Shown here one piece after another: positions 46,454-55,577 of a DNA stretch of 64,000 nt. The stretch's first letter is position 1; each line of letters begins with the position of its first letter. The DNA lies in contig NZ_CP136520.1 in the NCBI RefSeq assembly GCF_032813545.1, positions 3,714,001 through 3,778,000 of the forward strand, given 5' to 3'. The notes beneath the pieces were generated by a model that worked only from the letters and a program-made list of their open reading frames with translations, was not told where the DNA came from and made no database searches. Source of the stretch: Nodosilinea sp. E11. GTDB lineage: Bacteria; Cyanobacteriota; Cyanobacteriia; Phormidesmidales; Phormidesmidaceae. A program made the position numbers and the translations under genes.

Positions 46454-47224
46454 CTATGCAAGGCGGACAGGCACCGCGCGATCGCGCAAATGCTCCTTCA
46501 CCTGTTGCACCGTGAGCTGGCCGTAGTGCAGCAGCGAGGCCAGCAGGGCTGCCTCTGCTTTACCCTCGGTCAGGGCCTGGTGAATGTGATCGCAGTTGCC
46601 CGCCCCGCCCGAAGCAATGACCGGCACCGGCACCCGATCGGCGATCGCGCGGGTCAGTTCAAGGTCGTAGCCCGCCTGGGTGCCGTCGGCATCCATACTG
46701 GTGACTAGCAGTTCGCCAGCCCCATGGTTGACCACCGTTTCGGCCCACTCTAGGGCATCCAGGCCCGTATTCTCGCGCCCTCCCCGGACATAGACATCCC
46801 AGCCGGGATGGTGGGGGTCGGGGCGGCGGCGGGCGTCTATTGCCACCACAATGCACTGCGCCCCAAAGCGATCGCTGGCCGCTTTGATCAGCGTGGGTTG
46901 TTTGACCGCTGCCGAGTTAATACTGACCTTGTCGGCCCCCGCACGTAACAATTTTTTAATCGTGTCTAAGGATTGCACCCCTCCACCCACCGTTAGCGGA
47001 ATAAACACCTGCTCCGCAGTGCGGTAGACCACGTCGTAGATAATGTCACGATCTTCGTGGGTGGCTGTGATATCGAGAAACACCAGTTCGTCGGCCCCCG
47101 CCTGGTTGTAGGCCTGGGCCAGCTCCACTGGGTCACCGGCATCGCGCAGGTCAACGAAATTAACCCCTTTCACAACCCGCCCCGCTTTCACATCTAGGCA
47201 GGGCACAATCCGTTTTGCTAGCAT
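46454..47224 (-). CDS. hisF: Imidazole glycerol phosphate synthase subunit HisF
   Basis: Cyclase subunit of histidine synthesis; with the glutaminase HisH it makes imidazole glycerol phosphate and AICAR. The start at ATG 47224 gives 256 residues ([20 protein letters not shown]), the usual length. Catalytic Asp11 and Asp130 (VVAIDARR) are present, as are the phosphate-binding loops TVGGGVQS and ASGGAGN. It is a single gene; hisH is not nearby. It is divergent from petP with a gap of about 145 bases. Confidence 0.97.
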   Translation of the reverse strand: MLAKRIVPCLDVKAGRVVKGVNFVDLRDAGDPVELAQAYNQAGADELVFLDITATHEDRDIIYDVVYRTAEQVFIPLTVGGGVQSLDTIKKLLRAGADKVSINSAAVKQPTLIKAASDRFGAQCIVVAIDARRRPDPHHPGWDVYVRGGRENTGLDALEWAETVVNHGAGELLVTSMDADGTQAGYDLELTRAIADRVPVPVIASGGAGNCDHIHQALTEGKAEAALLASLLHYGQLTVQQVKEHLRDRAVPVRLA

Positions 47225-47368
47225 GTCTCGCTGTTCCTTTAACCCATCCCCAGGTTTCACCATCTCCAGGTTTCACAATAGAGGATTATGACGATCAACA
47301 GAGGCCAAGACGCTGATACACTGTGTCTTGGTTTTATGTTGGACATGCAGTTGGAGCCCTCAGTAAAC

Positions 47369-47569
47369 ATGGGTTTAGAGATTGGCCAGAAAGTAAAGGT
47401 CACCCGGTTACGCGATCGGGTTTCGAAGGATGTAGCAGCTTACCTCGGTAAGCGTGGTGTGATCAGCCAGTTTAAAATGGTAGACGGCAGCGGTGTAGGA
47501 GTTGTGGTCGATTTTGAGGATCGCTATTCCACCTGGTTTTTTGAGGATGAGCTGTCTGCTATTCAGTAG
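47369..47569 (+). CDS. petP: Cytochrome b6f complex subunit PetP (DUF2862)
   Basis: A 66-residue cytosolic-side subunit of the cytochrome b6f complex, which stabilises the complex and influences linear electron flow in cyanobacteria. I start at ATG 47369 (MGLEIGQKVKVTRLRDRVSK), since family members begin with this SH3-like strand; the open frame upstream to 47288 is not family-like. MVDGSGVGVVVDFEDRYSTW and FFEDEL are typical of the C-terminal part. A 22-codon frame follows 8 bases after the stop. Confidence 0.85.
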   Translation: MGLEIGQKVKVTRLRDRVSKDVAAYLGKRGVISQFKMVDGSGVGVVVDFEDRYSTWFFEDELSAIQ

Positions 47570-47914
47570 CGAGCGTCATGGCTGAGGCCACTTCTACCGT
47601 GCTAGAACCTGCCCTGCGTCGTCTATGCGATTTCATCAATAAGTAATCTCTAGTTTAGGGATTGGCATGGTGAACGCTCGGCAGGCCTATGGCAGCTATT
47701 TCCAGTAGCTTATTTCTGAGCCAAAGTGTCCAGGCAAACTCCCAAATTAGGCTATCTCTAAGCCTCAAAATCCCATCTCCTGGCTAAGGGGGGATGCTCA
47801 GCGGGCGCTTAGTCGTAAGAATTAAAGAGTTTTATGGTGAGAAGAGGTGGAAGAGTTGTCTCTAAATCCATCCTCACCGTGAGCACCTGACCGAACGCGA
47901 GGCTCAATTTTTCT
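47570..47914. other. Intergenic region petP / ArsA-like gene
   Basis: 345 bases without a supported gene. A 22-codon frame at 47578-47646 (MAEATSTVLEPALRRLCDFI..) begins just after petP but has no ribosome site and no close of a known family; it may be a remnant. The rest presumably holds the promoter of the ArsA-like gene. Confidence 0.5.
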
Positions 47915-49015
47915 ATGGCATTAATTCTGACCTACCTGGGTAAAGGCGGCTGCGGCAGCACGACTGTTGCCATAACGGCGGCTAAGCAGCGGGCGCGGGC
48001 AGGCCAGCGGGTGCTGCTGCTGATCCAAGATGTAACTCCAGCACCGGGGCTGTTGCTAGGGCAACCCTTGGGGCCTGAACCCACTGAGCTAGACAATAAC
48101 CTGTGGGTTATGCAGCTTCAGTCGGCCAAGCTGCTAGAGCAAAGCTGGGACGAGGTGAAAACCTTAGAAGCTCAGTATCTGCGCACGCCCTTTCTCAAGG
48201 CGGTCTACGGCCAAGAGCTAGGGGTCATGCCAGGTATGGATAGTGCCCTCACCCTGAATGCCCTGCGCCAGTTTGACGGCAGCGATCGCTACGACGTGAT
48301 TATCTACGACGGTACCGATGCCCTAGCGACCCTGCGCATGCTGGGCATGCCCGAAATTCTCGACTGGTATCTGCGGCGGTTTCGCGGCGTGTTTCAGCAG
48401 TCTGACGTAGGGCGGGGACTGTCGCCGTTTTTGCAGCCCATGGCCTCAGCCGTGCTGGCCGTCGATTGGTCGGGAGATGTGCTAGATCAGCCCACCGGGC
48501 AGGTGCGATCGCAGCTTGAAGAGGGTCGTCAGGCGGTGACCAACCCCAACCGAGTTGCGGCTTTCTTGGTCACCACCCCCACCGCTGGAGCGGTCGCCAC
48601 CGCCCGCTACCTGTGGGGTAGCGCCCAGCAGATTGGTCTGACCGTGGGCGGAGTGTTAGTCAACCACGGCGTACTCGACACCGAACAGGTACATAGTTTT
48701 GCGCCGCTGCCCCAGGTGCCCCTGCCGTCAGTAACTGACCAGGGGTGGGATGCGGCGATCGAAGCCCTGCCTGACCCGGCTCAGTGGGCGGCGGCGGCTC
48801 CCCGTCCCGTCAGTGTGGATGTAGCGGCTAAGTCGGTGCGCTTGTTCTTGCCCAGTTTTGACAAAACCCAGGTCAAACTCACCCAGTATGGCCCCGAAGT
48901 CACCATTGAGGCGGGCGATCAGCGGCGTAACTTGCTGCTACCTCAAGCTCTTCAGGGCAAAGCTGTGGCCGGAGCCAAGTTTCAAGATCAGCACCTGGTG
49001 ATTTCGTTTAGTTAG
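47915..49015 (+). CDS. ArsA/Get3-like protein with non-canonical P-loop
   Basis: 366-residue protein of the SIMIBI/ArsA class. The N-terminus LTYLGKGGCGSTTVAITAAK aligns with the deviant Walker A KGGxGKT, but the essential second Lys is Ser15, so ATP hydrolysis is doubtful. The DVIIYDGTD segment stands where a Walker B/switch would lie. The C-terminal 70 residues (VRLFLPSFDKTQVKLTQYGP onward) resemble the HSP20-like domain found at the end of cyanobacterial and plant ArsA homologues. It precedes chlG by 172 bases on the same strand. I infer a chaperone or targeting role, possibly linked to chlorophyll synthase, without direct evidence. Confidence 0.75.
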   Translation: MALILTYLGKGGCGSTTVAITAAKQRARAGQRVLLLIQDVTPAPGLLLGQPLGPEPTELDNNLWVMQLQSAKLLEQSWDEVKTLEAQYLRTPFLKAVYGQELGVMPGMDSALTLNALRQFDGSDRYDVIIYDGTDALATLRMLGMPEILDWYLRRFRGVFQQSDVGRGLSPFLQPMASAVLAVDWSGDVLDQPTGQVRSQLEEGRQAVTNPNRVAAFLVTTPTAGAVATARYLWGSAQQIGLTVGGVLVNHGVLDTEQVHSFAPLPQVPLPSVTDQGWDAAIEALPDPAQWAAAAPRPVSVDVAAKSVRLFLPSFDKTQVKLTQYGPEVTIEAGDQRRNLLLPQALQGKAVAGAKFQDQHLVISFS

Positions 49016-49187
49016 GGCGATCGCACCGTACTCTCGGGGTGTTTATCCAGGGGTTTATGTCATTAATTTGCCAAAAAAGCGGCTTTGCCCCTGTCAGAGG
49101 TTTGATCCTAAACCAGAAAATGTGGCACCGTGGGAAGGTATGGCGCTGATCCCATAGTTTTTTGACCTGTAGCAGTTTCACGTCACC

Positions 49188-50240
49188 ATGGTTGAACCCC
49201 CGTCCTCTACCCCGGTTAACGACGATCTAGACCAAGGCCTAGACCAATCCGAGGTCGCCCCAGCCCCAGCCCCCGAGGTCGTGGCTGCCCGTCAGGGCGA
49301 TGCCGCCCGGCAGTTGCTGGGCATGAAAGGAGCCAAGGCTGGCGAAACCTCGATCTGGAAGATTCGTCTCCAGTTGATGAAGCCGATCACCTGGATTCCT
49401 CTAATTTGGGGTGTGGTCTGCGGGGCCGCCTCCTCGGGTAACTACCGTTGGAATCTAGAGTACGTGCTAATTTCTGCTGCTTGCATGTTGCTCTCGGGGC
49501 CGCTGCTGACCGGCTACACCCAAACCCTCAACGACTTCTACGATCGTGACATCGACGCCATTAACGAGCCCTACCGGCCCATTCCCTCCGGGGTAATTTC
49601 AATTCCCCAGGTAGTGACGCAAATTTTGGTGCTGCTGGTGGGGGGCATTGCCGTCGCCTATAGCCTCGATCGCTGGGCAGGTCATAGCTTTCCCACGATC
49701 ACGGCCCTGGCGCTGGGCGGGTCGCTGGTGTCCTACATCTACTCGGCTCCACCGCTCAAGCTCAAGCAAAATGGCTGGCTGGGTAACTACGCCTTGGGGG
49801 CCAGCTACATCGCCCTACCCTGGTGGGCGGGCCATGCCCTGTTTGGCACCCTCACCTGGCAGATTGTGGTGCTCACCCTGTTCTACAGCTTGGCAGGGCT
49901 AGGCATTGCGGTAGTCAACGACTTTAAAAGCGTCGAGGGCGATCGCCAAATGGGCCTCAAGTCGCTGCCGGTGATGTTTGGCGTCACCACGGCCGCCTGG
50001 ATCTGCGTGCTGGCGATCGATATTTTTCAAGGGGGCGTCGCGGCTTACCTGATGACGATTCACCAAAATCTCTACGCCGTGCTGCTGGTACTGCTGATCA
50101 TTCCCCAGATCACCTTCCAAGATATGTACTTTCTCCGCAACCCCCTGGAGAACGATGTTAAATACCAGGCGAGTGCTCAGCCCTTTTTGGTGTTAGGAAT
50201 GTTGGTAACCGGCCTTGCTCTGGGGCATAGCGCCCTTTAG
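49188..50240 (+). CDS. chlG: Chlorophyll synthase ChlG
   Basis: UbiA-type membrane prenyltransferase that esterifies chlorophyllide a with phytyl or geranylgeranyl diphosphate, the last step of chlorophyll synthesis. The 350-residue protein has a polar N-terminus (about 1-60) and about nine spans. The first Asp-rich motif is NDFYDRDIDAINEPYRPIPS from residue 115, and the second is VVNDFKSVEGDRQMGLKSLP. The PYRPIPSG segment is characteristic of ChlG/BchG. Length and motifs agree with cyanobacterial ChlG. It follows the ArsA-like gene on the same strand. Confidence 0.97.
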   Translation: MVEPPSSTPVNDDLDQGLDQSEVAPAPAPEVVAARQGDAARQLLGMKGAKAGETSIWKIRLQLMKPITWIPLIWGVVCGAASSGNYRWNLEYVLISAACMLLSGPLLTGYTQTLNDFYDRDIDAINEPYRPIPSGVISIPQVVTQILVLLVGGIAVAYSLDRWAGHSFPTITALALGGSLVSYIYSAPPLKLKQNGWLGNYALGASYIALPWWAGHALFGTLTWQIVVLTLFYSLAGLGIAVVNDFKSVEGDRQMGLKSLPVMFGVTTAAWICVLAIDIFQGGVAAYLMTIHQNLYAVLLVLLIIPQITFQDMYFLRNPLENDVKYQASAQPFLVLGMLVTGLALGHSAL

Positions 50241-50324
50241 CACAGCCTGATCCCCCGACTGTACCCTTGAAGAAATGGTCGAAACCCCATACAGTTCACA
50301 GAGGATATAGAGGGCAACGGTGCT

Positions 50325-52799
50325 ATGGCTCGATCTTGGTTAAGCTGGCTGTCGTTCCCGCAGGGGAAGTCGTCCCGTTCCTCAGGGCGTCGATCGGCTG
50401 GGGCTACTCCAGTAAATGCGTCTAGGGCAACTACTCCCCGTAAACTAGGGCCGCGCCGCTCAAAAACTGACTCCTCAGAGCCAGCGCCCCTGTCTACCCA
50501 GGATGAGGAAAGCTCAACGCCGCGTCGCTACAGGCCGCTGTTTTTGCGCCCCTTATTTTGGGTGATTGTGCTAGCCGGGGCGGGTATTGCCGGTGGGGGC
50601 ACCCGCGTCTATCGGGTTTTGCAAGTCACCAACGATAGCCTGCCCGACCCTACCACGGCTTTGATCTACCAGCGAGATGGCACCGTCACCATGGTGTCAG
50701 CCGACGGTGTAATTTTGCAAAAGCTAGGCCCAGCTACCCGTGAGACTATCACCTACGACGCTATCCCAGAGCACTTAGTCGAGGCTTTTATTGCTTCAGA
50801 AGACCGGCGGTTCTACGAGCACAACGGCATTGACTATCGGGGCATTGCTCGGGCGGTGTGGGCCAACGTGCAGAGCCGCGACGTGGTCGAAGGGGCGAGT
50901 ACTATTACCCAGCAGCTTGCCCGCATTGTGTTTCTCGACCAAGAGCGCAGTATTCAGCGCAAGGTCAAAGAGGCCATGATGGCCCTCAAGCTAGAAGAAA
51001 GCTTAACCAAAGAGCAGATTATTGAGCGTTACCTCAACCTGGTCTACCTGGGGTCAGGGGCCTACGGAGTGGCCGATGCGGCCTGGATCTACTTTGGCAA
51101 AACCATCGATCAGCTGACTGTAGCCGAATCGGCGATGATCGCCGGGATGGCTCCTGCTCCTAGCCTGTACTCGCCATCGGTAAATGTCGAGGCGGCGCGC
51201 AGTCAGCGAAACCGGGTAATTCGCCGCATGCTGGCCAGTCAGTCGATTACCGGAGTAGAGGCTGAAGAGGCAATCAATGCCGATGTTGCGATCGCCACTA
51301 ACCAGCCGAAGTTTTTGTACAGTGAGTTTCCCTACTTCACGATTCATATTCAGAAGCAGCTAGAGACTCTGCTACCCCCTGAACAGCTAGAGGCAGGCGG
51401 GCTAACGGTCGAAACTACGCTCAATGTGGTTTGGCAACGCCGGGCTGAAGAAACCGTTAGAGATGCAGCCGAGCGCTACAGCGGCTGGCAGCGAATAGGA
51501 CAGGTGGCGCTAGTCGCTGTAGACCCTCGCAACGGCGAAATTAAAGCGATGGTGGGCGGTACCGACTTTACCAGCGAAAACCAATTCAACCGCGTTACCC
51601 AGGCCCAGCGGCAACCCGGATCAACGTTTAAGACCTTTGTTTACGCTGCCGCTATTGCCGGGGGTATGTCACCCTACAAAGACTACGTGGATGCCCGCTA
51701 CGTCGTTGATGGCTATGAGCCCAAAAACTACGGCGAAACGTACAGCGGCAGTATGGATTTGCTCAAAGCGCTGCGTAACTCAGTCAACATTGTGGCGGTG
51801 AAGCTGCTGGTTGATACCGGCTTTGACCCTGTCGTGCAGCTAGCCGAGCGCATGGGAATTAAATCTTCCCTATTGCCCGCCTATTCCCTGGCGCTGGGTA
51901 CCTCTGAGGTCAATCTTCTAGAGTTGACGAGTGCCTACGGTACCTTGGCCAATAAGGGTATTCACCGCGAGGCCCACGGCATTCGCCGGGTAATAGACCG
52001 TAATGGCGAGGTTATCTATGAGCGGCCTAACGAGTCGGTCCAGGCGATCGATGCCGATAGCGCCGCGATTATGACCTGGATGCTGCGTGGAGTGGTTGAG
52101 GGCGGTACCGGCAGCAATGCCTACATAGGGCGTCCTGTGGCCGGTAAGACAGGCACGTCAGAAGAATACCGGGACCTCTGGTTTGTGGGCTATATTCCTC
52201 AGCTGGCCACCGGGGTGTGGATGGGCAACGATGACAATACCCCCACCCGGGGAGCTAGCAGCATGGCGGCATCGGTTTGGCGCAGCTTTATGGCGCAGCT
52301 CACCGACGACATTCCGTCAGAGCCATTTCCGACTTTGCCCCGTTTGGGCGGGCGCGAGGGCACTATTACCCTCAGCCCAGTGAAGCCGGGGCGGGTCGTA
52401 GCCGATTCTGGCCCTTCTCGCTCCTCGGAGGCGTCCTCTAGCTCCGGTGGTGGCAGCCGCCAGACCACCACAGCCGCATCAGACTCTGACGCTGCCGATG
52501 GTGGCAGAGCTACAGAATCTAGTGGTGGTAGCGGCCGAGGTAGGGGGTCTAGTAGCGGTGGTGCAACAGAATCGGCGGCCCCTGAAGCGCCGACCAGTAC
52601 CAACGAACCTCCAGCGGCAGCCCCAGCTCCTCGACCTGCCGCCCCTGCGGCTCCGGCCCCTGTCGCTCCGGCCCCTGTGGCTCCAGCTCCACCCGCCCCG
52701 GCCCCACCGGCCCCAGCGCCGCCTGCCCCGGCACCGCCGCCCATCGTGGCTCCCCCACCGCCCTTAGAAGCACCGCCGCCGTTGTCTTCAGGCGATTAG
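50325..52799 (+). CDS. Class A penicillin-binding protein (PBP1)
   Basis: Bifunctional peptidoglycan synthase of 824 residues. A basic, Ser-rich cytoplasmic tail (1-75) and one span (about 80-98) precede a glycosyltransferase-51 domain with catalytic Glu159 (ASEDRRFYEHNGIDYRGIAR) and a transpeptidase domain with the serine motif Ser433-x-x-Lys436 (RQPGSTFKTF), SVN and KTGTS at about 608-612. The last 130 residues are low complexity: Ser/Gly-rich, then Pro-Ala repeats (PAPVAPAPVAPAPPAPAPP), an unusually long tail that may span the periplasm. An intrinsic hairpin follows at 52860-52890. Confidence 0.94.
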   Translation: MARSWLSWLSFPQGKSSRSSGRRSAGATPVNASRATTPRKLGPRRSKTDSSEPAPLSTQDEESSTPRRYRPLFLRPLFWVIVLAGAGIAGGGTRVYRVLQVTNDSLPDPTTALIYQRDGTVTMVSADGVILQKLGPATRETITYDAIPEHLVEAFIASEDRRFYEHNGIDYRGIARAVWANVQSRDVVEGASTITQQLARIVFLDQERSIQRKVKEAMMALKLEESLTKEQIIERYLNLVYLGSGAYGVADAAWIYFGKTIDQLTVAESAMIAGMAPAPSLYSPSVNVEAARSQRNRVIRRMLASQSITGVEAEEAINADVAIATNQPKFLYSEFPYFTIHIQKQLETLLPPEQLEAGGLTVETTLNVVWQRRAEETVRDAAERYSGWQRIGQVALVAVDPRNGEIKAMVGGTDFTSENQFNRVTQAQRQPGSTFKTFVYAAAIAGGMSPYKDYVDARYVVDGYEPKNYGETYSGSMDLLKALRNSVNIVAVKLLVDTGFDPVVQLAERMGIKSSLLPAYSLALGTSEVNLLELTSAYGTLANKGIHREAHGIRRVIDRNGEVIYERPNESVQAIDADSAAIMTWMLRGVVEGGTGSNAYIGRPVAGKTGTSEEYRDLWFVGYIPQLATGVWMGNDDNTPTRGASSMAASVWRSFMAQLTDDIPSEPFPTLPRLGGREGTITLSPVKPGRVVADSGPSRSSEASSSSGGGSRQTTTAASDSDAADGGRATESSGGSGRGRGSSSGGATESAAPEAPTSTNEPPAAAPAPRPAAPAAPAPVAPAPVAPAPPAPAPPAPAPPAPAPPPIVAPPPPLEAPPPLSSGD

Positions 52800-52859
52800 A
52801 CCTTCAGATAGAGGCTTGGGCGGCAGGGCTGAGTTGGCGGTATTGGGCGATCGCATCAG

Positions 52860-52890
52860 GTCAGCCCTGGGGATGATCCCCAGGGCTGAC
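52860..52890 (+). terminator. Hairpin after PBP1 gene
   Basis: GTCAGCCCTGGGGA (52860-52873) pairs perfectly with TCCCCAGGGCTGAC (52877-52890) around TGA. There is no T-run, so it may be a Rho-assisted terminator or a transcript-stabilising hairpin. Confidence 0.5.
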
Positions 52891-52939
52891 GCGTCGTCGT
52901 AGGATGTTAAAAACAACTGATTTTGGAGTCTAATTGGCT

Positions 52940-53134
52940 ATGGCACTCTTGTTTGCGGTCGCTGGCGAAGGTTTACCTTTTGACTTTGTGCTGGTCTATG
53001 TCGTGGGGTTCATTGCAGCCGTTACCATCGGCTCGGTTGCCTGGTACAACTCCAAGCGCCCTGCCGGTTGGGAAAACAAAGAAAAGCCCGACTTCGTACC
53101 TACCGTCAAGCCAGAGGAAGGCAAAGAGGGCTAG
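52940..53134 (+). CDS. Photosystem II-associated protein, Psb35-like
   Basis: A 64-residue protein with one membrane span (about 12-32, FDFVLVYVVGFIAAVTIGSV) and a conserved cytosolic tail (AWYNSKRPAGWENKEKPDF). The tail matches my memory of the Psb35 family, proteins associated with PSII assembly and high-light-inducible protein stability in Synechocystis. I use the ATG at 52940; a TTG at 52934 with GGAG 5 bases upstream is also possible. It follows PBP1 by 140 bases on the same strand, with a hairpin between them. Confidence 0.65.
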   Translation: MALLFAVAGEGLPFDFVLVYVVGFIAAVTIGSVAWYNSKRPAGWENKEKPDFVPTVKPEEGKEG

Positions 53135-53214
53135 ACCTTACCAGTGGTCTGGCAAGCCTAGGCAAGAAGGCCGATAGAGCCTTTTTGGATGGCAGCCATA
53201 ACGATAGAACTCCT

Positions 53215-53250
53215 TGGGAGTTAGGACAATTCATGTTGTTCTAACTCCCA
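53215..53250. terminator. 15-bp hairpin downstream of the Psb35-like gene
   Basis: TGGGAGTTAGGACAA (53215-53229) pairs with TTGTTCTAACTCCCA (53236-53250) with one wobble and loop TTCATG. It lies about 80 bases after the stop. No T-run adjoins. Confidence 0.5.
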
Positions 53251-53368
53251 ACCTTGGGGCGCTGTTTTTGCTTAGGCCCCGCTTAACCGCCTTTGGGGAG
53301 AAAGCTGCTTAAGGTTATCAAGTGGTGTTTAGTGAAGTCTTCTAGTTGTTAGAAAGTTGGTCAAGCGG

Positions 53369-53563
53369 TCAATCGACCACCCGGAGCCGACCTTGACGAA
53401 TAGCGTCGAACACGCGTTGAGCGGTGACGTGGTCTTGGTTACTCAGGTGGGGCTGGCTGAGTAAGATCGCCATCAGCTCTTGCTGCACCTGGCGGTTGAT
53501 GCGGCGATCGGCAAAAATTTGATCGACGAGAACTTTGAGAGATTGACTGGTGGCGTGAGACAT
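53369..53563 (-). CDS. Small conserved cytosolic protein, unknown
   Basis: A 64-residue helical protein (MSHATSQSLKVLVDQIFADR..). It has no membrane segment and ends RVFDAIRQGRLRVVD. The three-helix pattern with basic residues resembles small cyanobacterial hypothetical proteins I have seen, but I have no name or function. It has no clear ribosome site. It is convergent with the Psb35-like gene and lies 225 bases upstream of the end of potC. Confidence 0.55.
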   Translation of the reverse strand: MSHATSQSLKVLVDQIFADRRINRQVQQELMAILLSQPHLSNQDHVTAQRVFDAIRQGRLRVVD

Positions 53564-53788
53564 GGCAGTGACCAGAACAGGTTGGGGCTATACCCCAATA
53601 TCCCCTGTTGTTCCCGCCTGCTCAGTGATATTGCCTTGAGCTGAGCATGATCCTAGGCTGGCGCTACGGTGATTTAAGCCGGTAGCAGGCGTGGTTTAAA
53701 TCACAATTTTTCTAATGGTGCAAAGTGCCCACTCTACGGCGGCTACAGTCGCTGGATTAAAGCTGGCATTTTCTTTCTCAAAAATTTC

Positions 53789-54577
53789 CTAGGGTGCTTG
53801 CTGAGTGCGATCGCCCCGATAACGCACGTATTCGGCTAGGCCCGCTAGCAGGGCCGATCCTAAAATTAGCACCACGCTCAGGGCGTTGATGTCGGGCCTA
53901 ACGCCCGTTCGCACTCGGCTAAAAATTTCGATCGGTAAGGGGTTAGCGCCTCCTCCGGCGGTAAAGCTAGAGATCAGCAGGTCATCCATGCTGAGCACAA
54001 AGGCTAGCAGACAGCCTGCCACAATGCCTGGTGCCAACTGGGGAATCAGCACTTTAATCATGGCTTGGGCTGGGGTCGCCCCTAGGTCGAGGGCGGCTTC
54101 TTCTAAGTTGGGATCGAGGCGCTGTAGGCGGCTAGACACGACTACCGCGATGTAGGCCAAACAAAAGACAATGTGCGCCGCAATAATGGTGCTGAGGCTG
54201 AGGGGCACGGCCAGGGAGGCCAAAAACACCAGGGTAGCCACCGCGATCGCAATGTCAGGCACAATCAGCGGCAGGTACGACACCCCCCGATATAGGCTCT
54301 TACCCCGAAACCGGTAGCGGGCTAGGCCAATGGCCATGAGGGTGCCCAGTACCGCCGCGATCGCCACCGCTACAGTGGCAATGGTGAGGCTGTCTTGCAG
54401 GGCCGAGAGCAACCGGCGATCGCTAAATAGCGCCCGGTACCAACGCAGGCTAAACCCTTCCCAACTGGCGTTGTAGCGCGAGTCGTTGAAGCTATACACC
54501 CCCAGCACAATGATGGGGAAGTACATAAAGGCATACATGAAAGCGGTAAACAGGCTGGGCCAGGTGAAGCGGGGCAT
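53789..54577 (-). CDS. potC: Spermidine/putrescine ABC permease PotC
   Basis: 262-residue inner-membrane permease with about six spans, last gene of potADBC. The cytoplasmic EAA loop reads EEAALDLGATPAQAMIKVLI, contacting PotA. FNDSRYNASWEGFSLRWYRALF is the typical PotC periplasmic stretch after the first span. It lies 72 bases after potB on the same strand. Confidence 0.93.
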   Translation of the reverse strand: MPRFTWPSLFTAFMYAFMYFPIIVLGVYSFNDSRYNASWEGFSLRWYRALFSDRRLLSALQDSLTIATVAVAIAAVLGTLMAIGLARYRFRGKSLYRGVSYLPLIVPDIAIAVATLVFLASLAVPLSLSTIIAAHIVFCLAYIAVVVSSRLQRLDPNLEEAALDLGATPAQAMIKVLIPQLAPGIVAGCLLAFVLSMDDLLISSFTAGGGANPLPIEIFSRVRTGVRPDINALSVVLILGSALLAGLAEYVRYRGDRTQQAP

Positions 54578-54649
54578 GGCGAAGACAGAAAGGGAATACC
54601 TAAAGATAAATTAGGCGGTGCATTGGCAAGGCACCGTCGCCGATGGTGA

Positions 54650-55549
54650 TCAGGCTTCTTTAATTGTGCTTCTGTCGCCGTAGCGAAGCAGCAGGGCGAT
54701 CGCCAAACTCACGGCCAAAATCAGCACCATACTCAGGGCAGAGCCAAACCCCCAGGCGCGGGTGGGGCCAAGAAACTGGTTGTAGATCAGCCGCGAAATA
54801 TTCATTGAGGACGCGCCCCCCAGTAGGGTAGGCACCACAAAGTCGCCCAGGGCGCTAATGAACACCAGTAGACACCCGGCAGCAATACCGGGCAGGATTT
54901 GGGGAACCGTAATTTTCCAAAAGCTCTGGCGGGGGGTGGCCCCCAGGTCGGCGGCAGCCTCTAGCAGGCGGGTGTCAAGCTTTTCGAGCGAGGCATAGAG
55001 AATTAGCACCATGTAGGGCAAAAAGCTGTAGGTGAGCCCAATAAACACCGCCATAGGCGTATTCAGCCAGTTTTGGGACGGCAGCCCTACTGCTGTGAGG
55101 AGGGTATTGAGCACTCCGCTGGGGCGCAAAATTGTCGTCCAGGCGTAGGCCCGCAGCAGCGATGAGGTCCACAGGGGCAGGATGAAGGCCACCAGCAGCA
55201 GGTTGCGCCAGCGTCGGGGTGACATGAGCGCCAACCAGTAGGCCACTGGAAACCCCAGCCCCAGACACAGCACCGTAGACCCCACCGCAAAGGCCAGCGA
55301 TCGCCCAATCACCCGTAAATAAACCGGCTGCAAAATTTGCAGATAATTGCCCAGCCCATAGCCACCGCTGGGCTGCCCCAGACGCAGCCCTGGCACCAGA
55401 CTAATTTCGAGGATGAGCAGGGTAGGTAACACCAGCAACAGCAGCAGCCATACCCCCGCCGGAGCCAGCAGCAGGCTTGGCCCTACCCATCGCCTAGGGG
55501 CAAAGCGAGCGGTCCAAGGGGCCAGCGGTGGAGCGGGGGTAGGGGCCAT
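54650..55549 (-). CDS. potB: Spermidine/putrescine ABC permease PotB
   Basis: 299-residue permease with about six spans; the EAA loop is EAAADLGATPRQSFWKITVP. It forms the membrane channel with PotC. The N-terminus is Pro-rich (MAPTPAPPLAPWTARFAPRR) before the first span (about 27-48). It starts 28 bases after potD, so the two are certainly co-transcribed. Confidence 0.93.
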   Translation of the reverse strand: MAPTPAPPLAPWTARFAPRRWVGPSLLLAPAGVWLLLLLVLPTLLILEISLVPGLRLGQPSGGYGLGNYLQILQPVYLRVIGRSLAFAVGSTVLCLGLGFPVAYWLALMSPRRWRNLLLVAFILPLWTSSLLRAYAWTTILRPSGVLNTLLTAVGLPSQNWLNTPMAVFIGLTYSFLPYMVLILYASLEKLDTRLLEAAADLGATPRQSFWKITVPQILPGIAAGCLLVFISALGDFVVPTLLGGASSMNISRLIYNQFLGPTRAWGFGSALSMVLILAVSLAIALLLRYGDRSTIKEA

Positions 55550-55577
55550 AGCGCAAGGTAATAACGACTTAGAGAAG

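Noticed and set aside
52199..52744. Gly/Ala-rich minus-strand frame opposite the PBP1 tail
   Set aside because: Antisense reading of the Pro-Ala repeats, not a gene.
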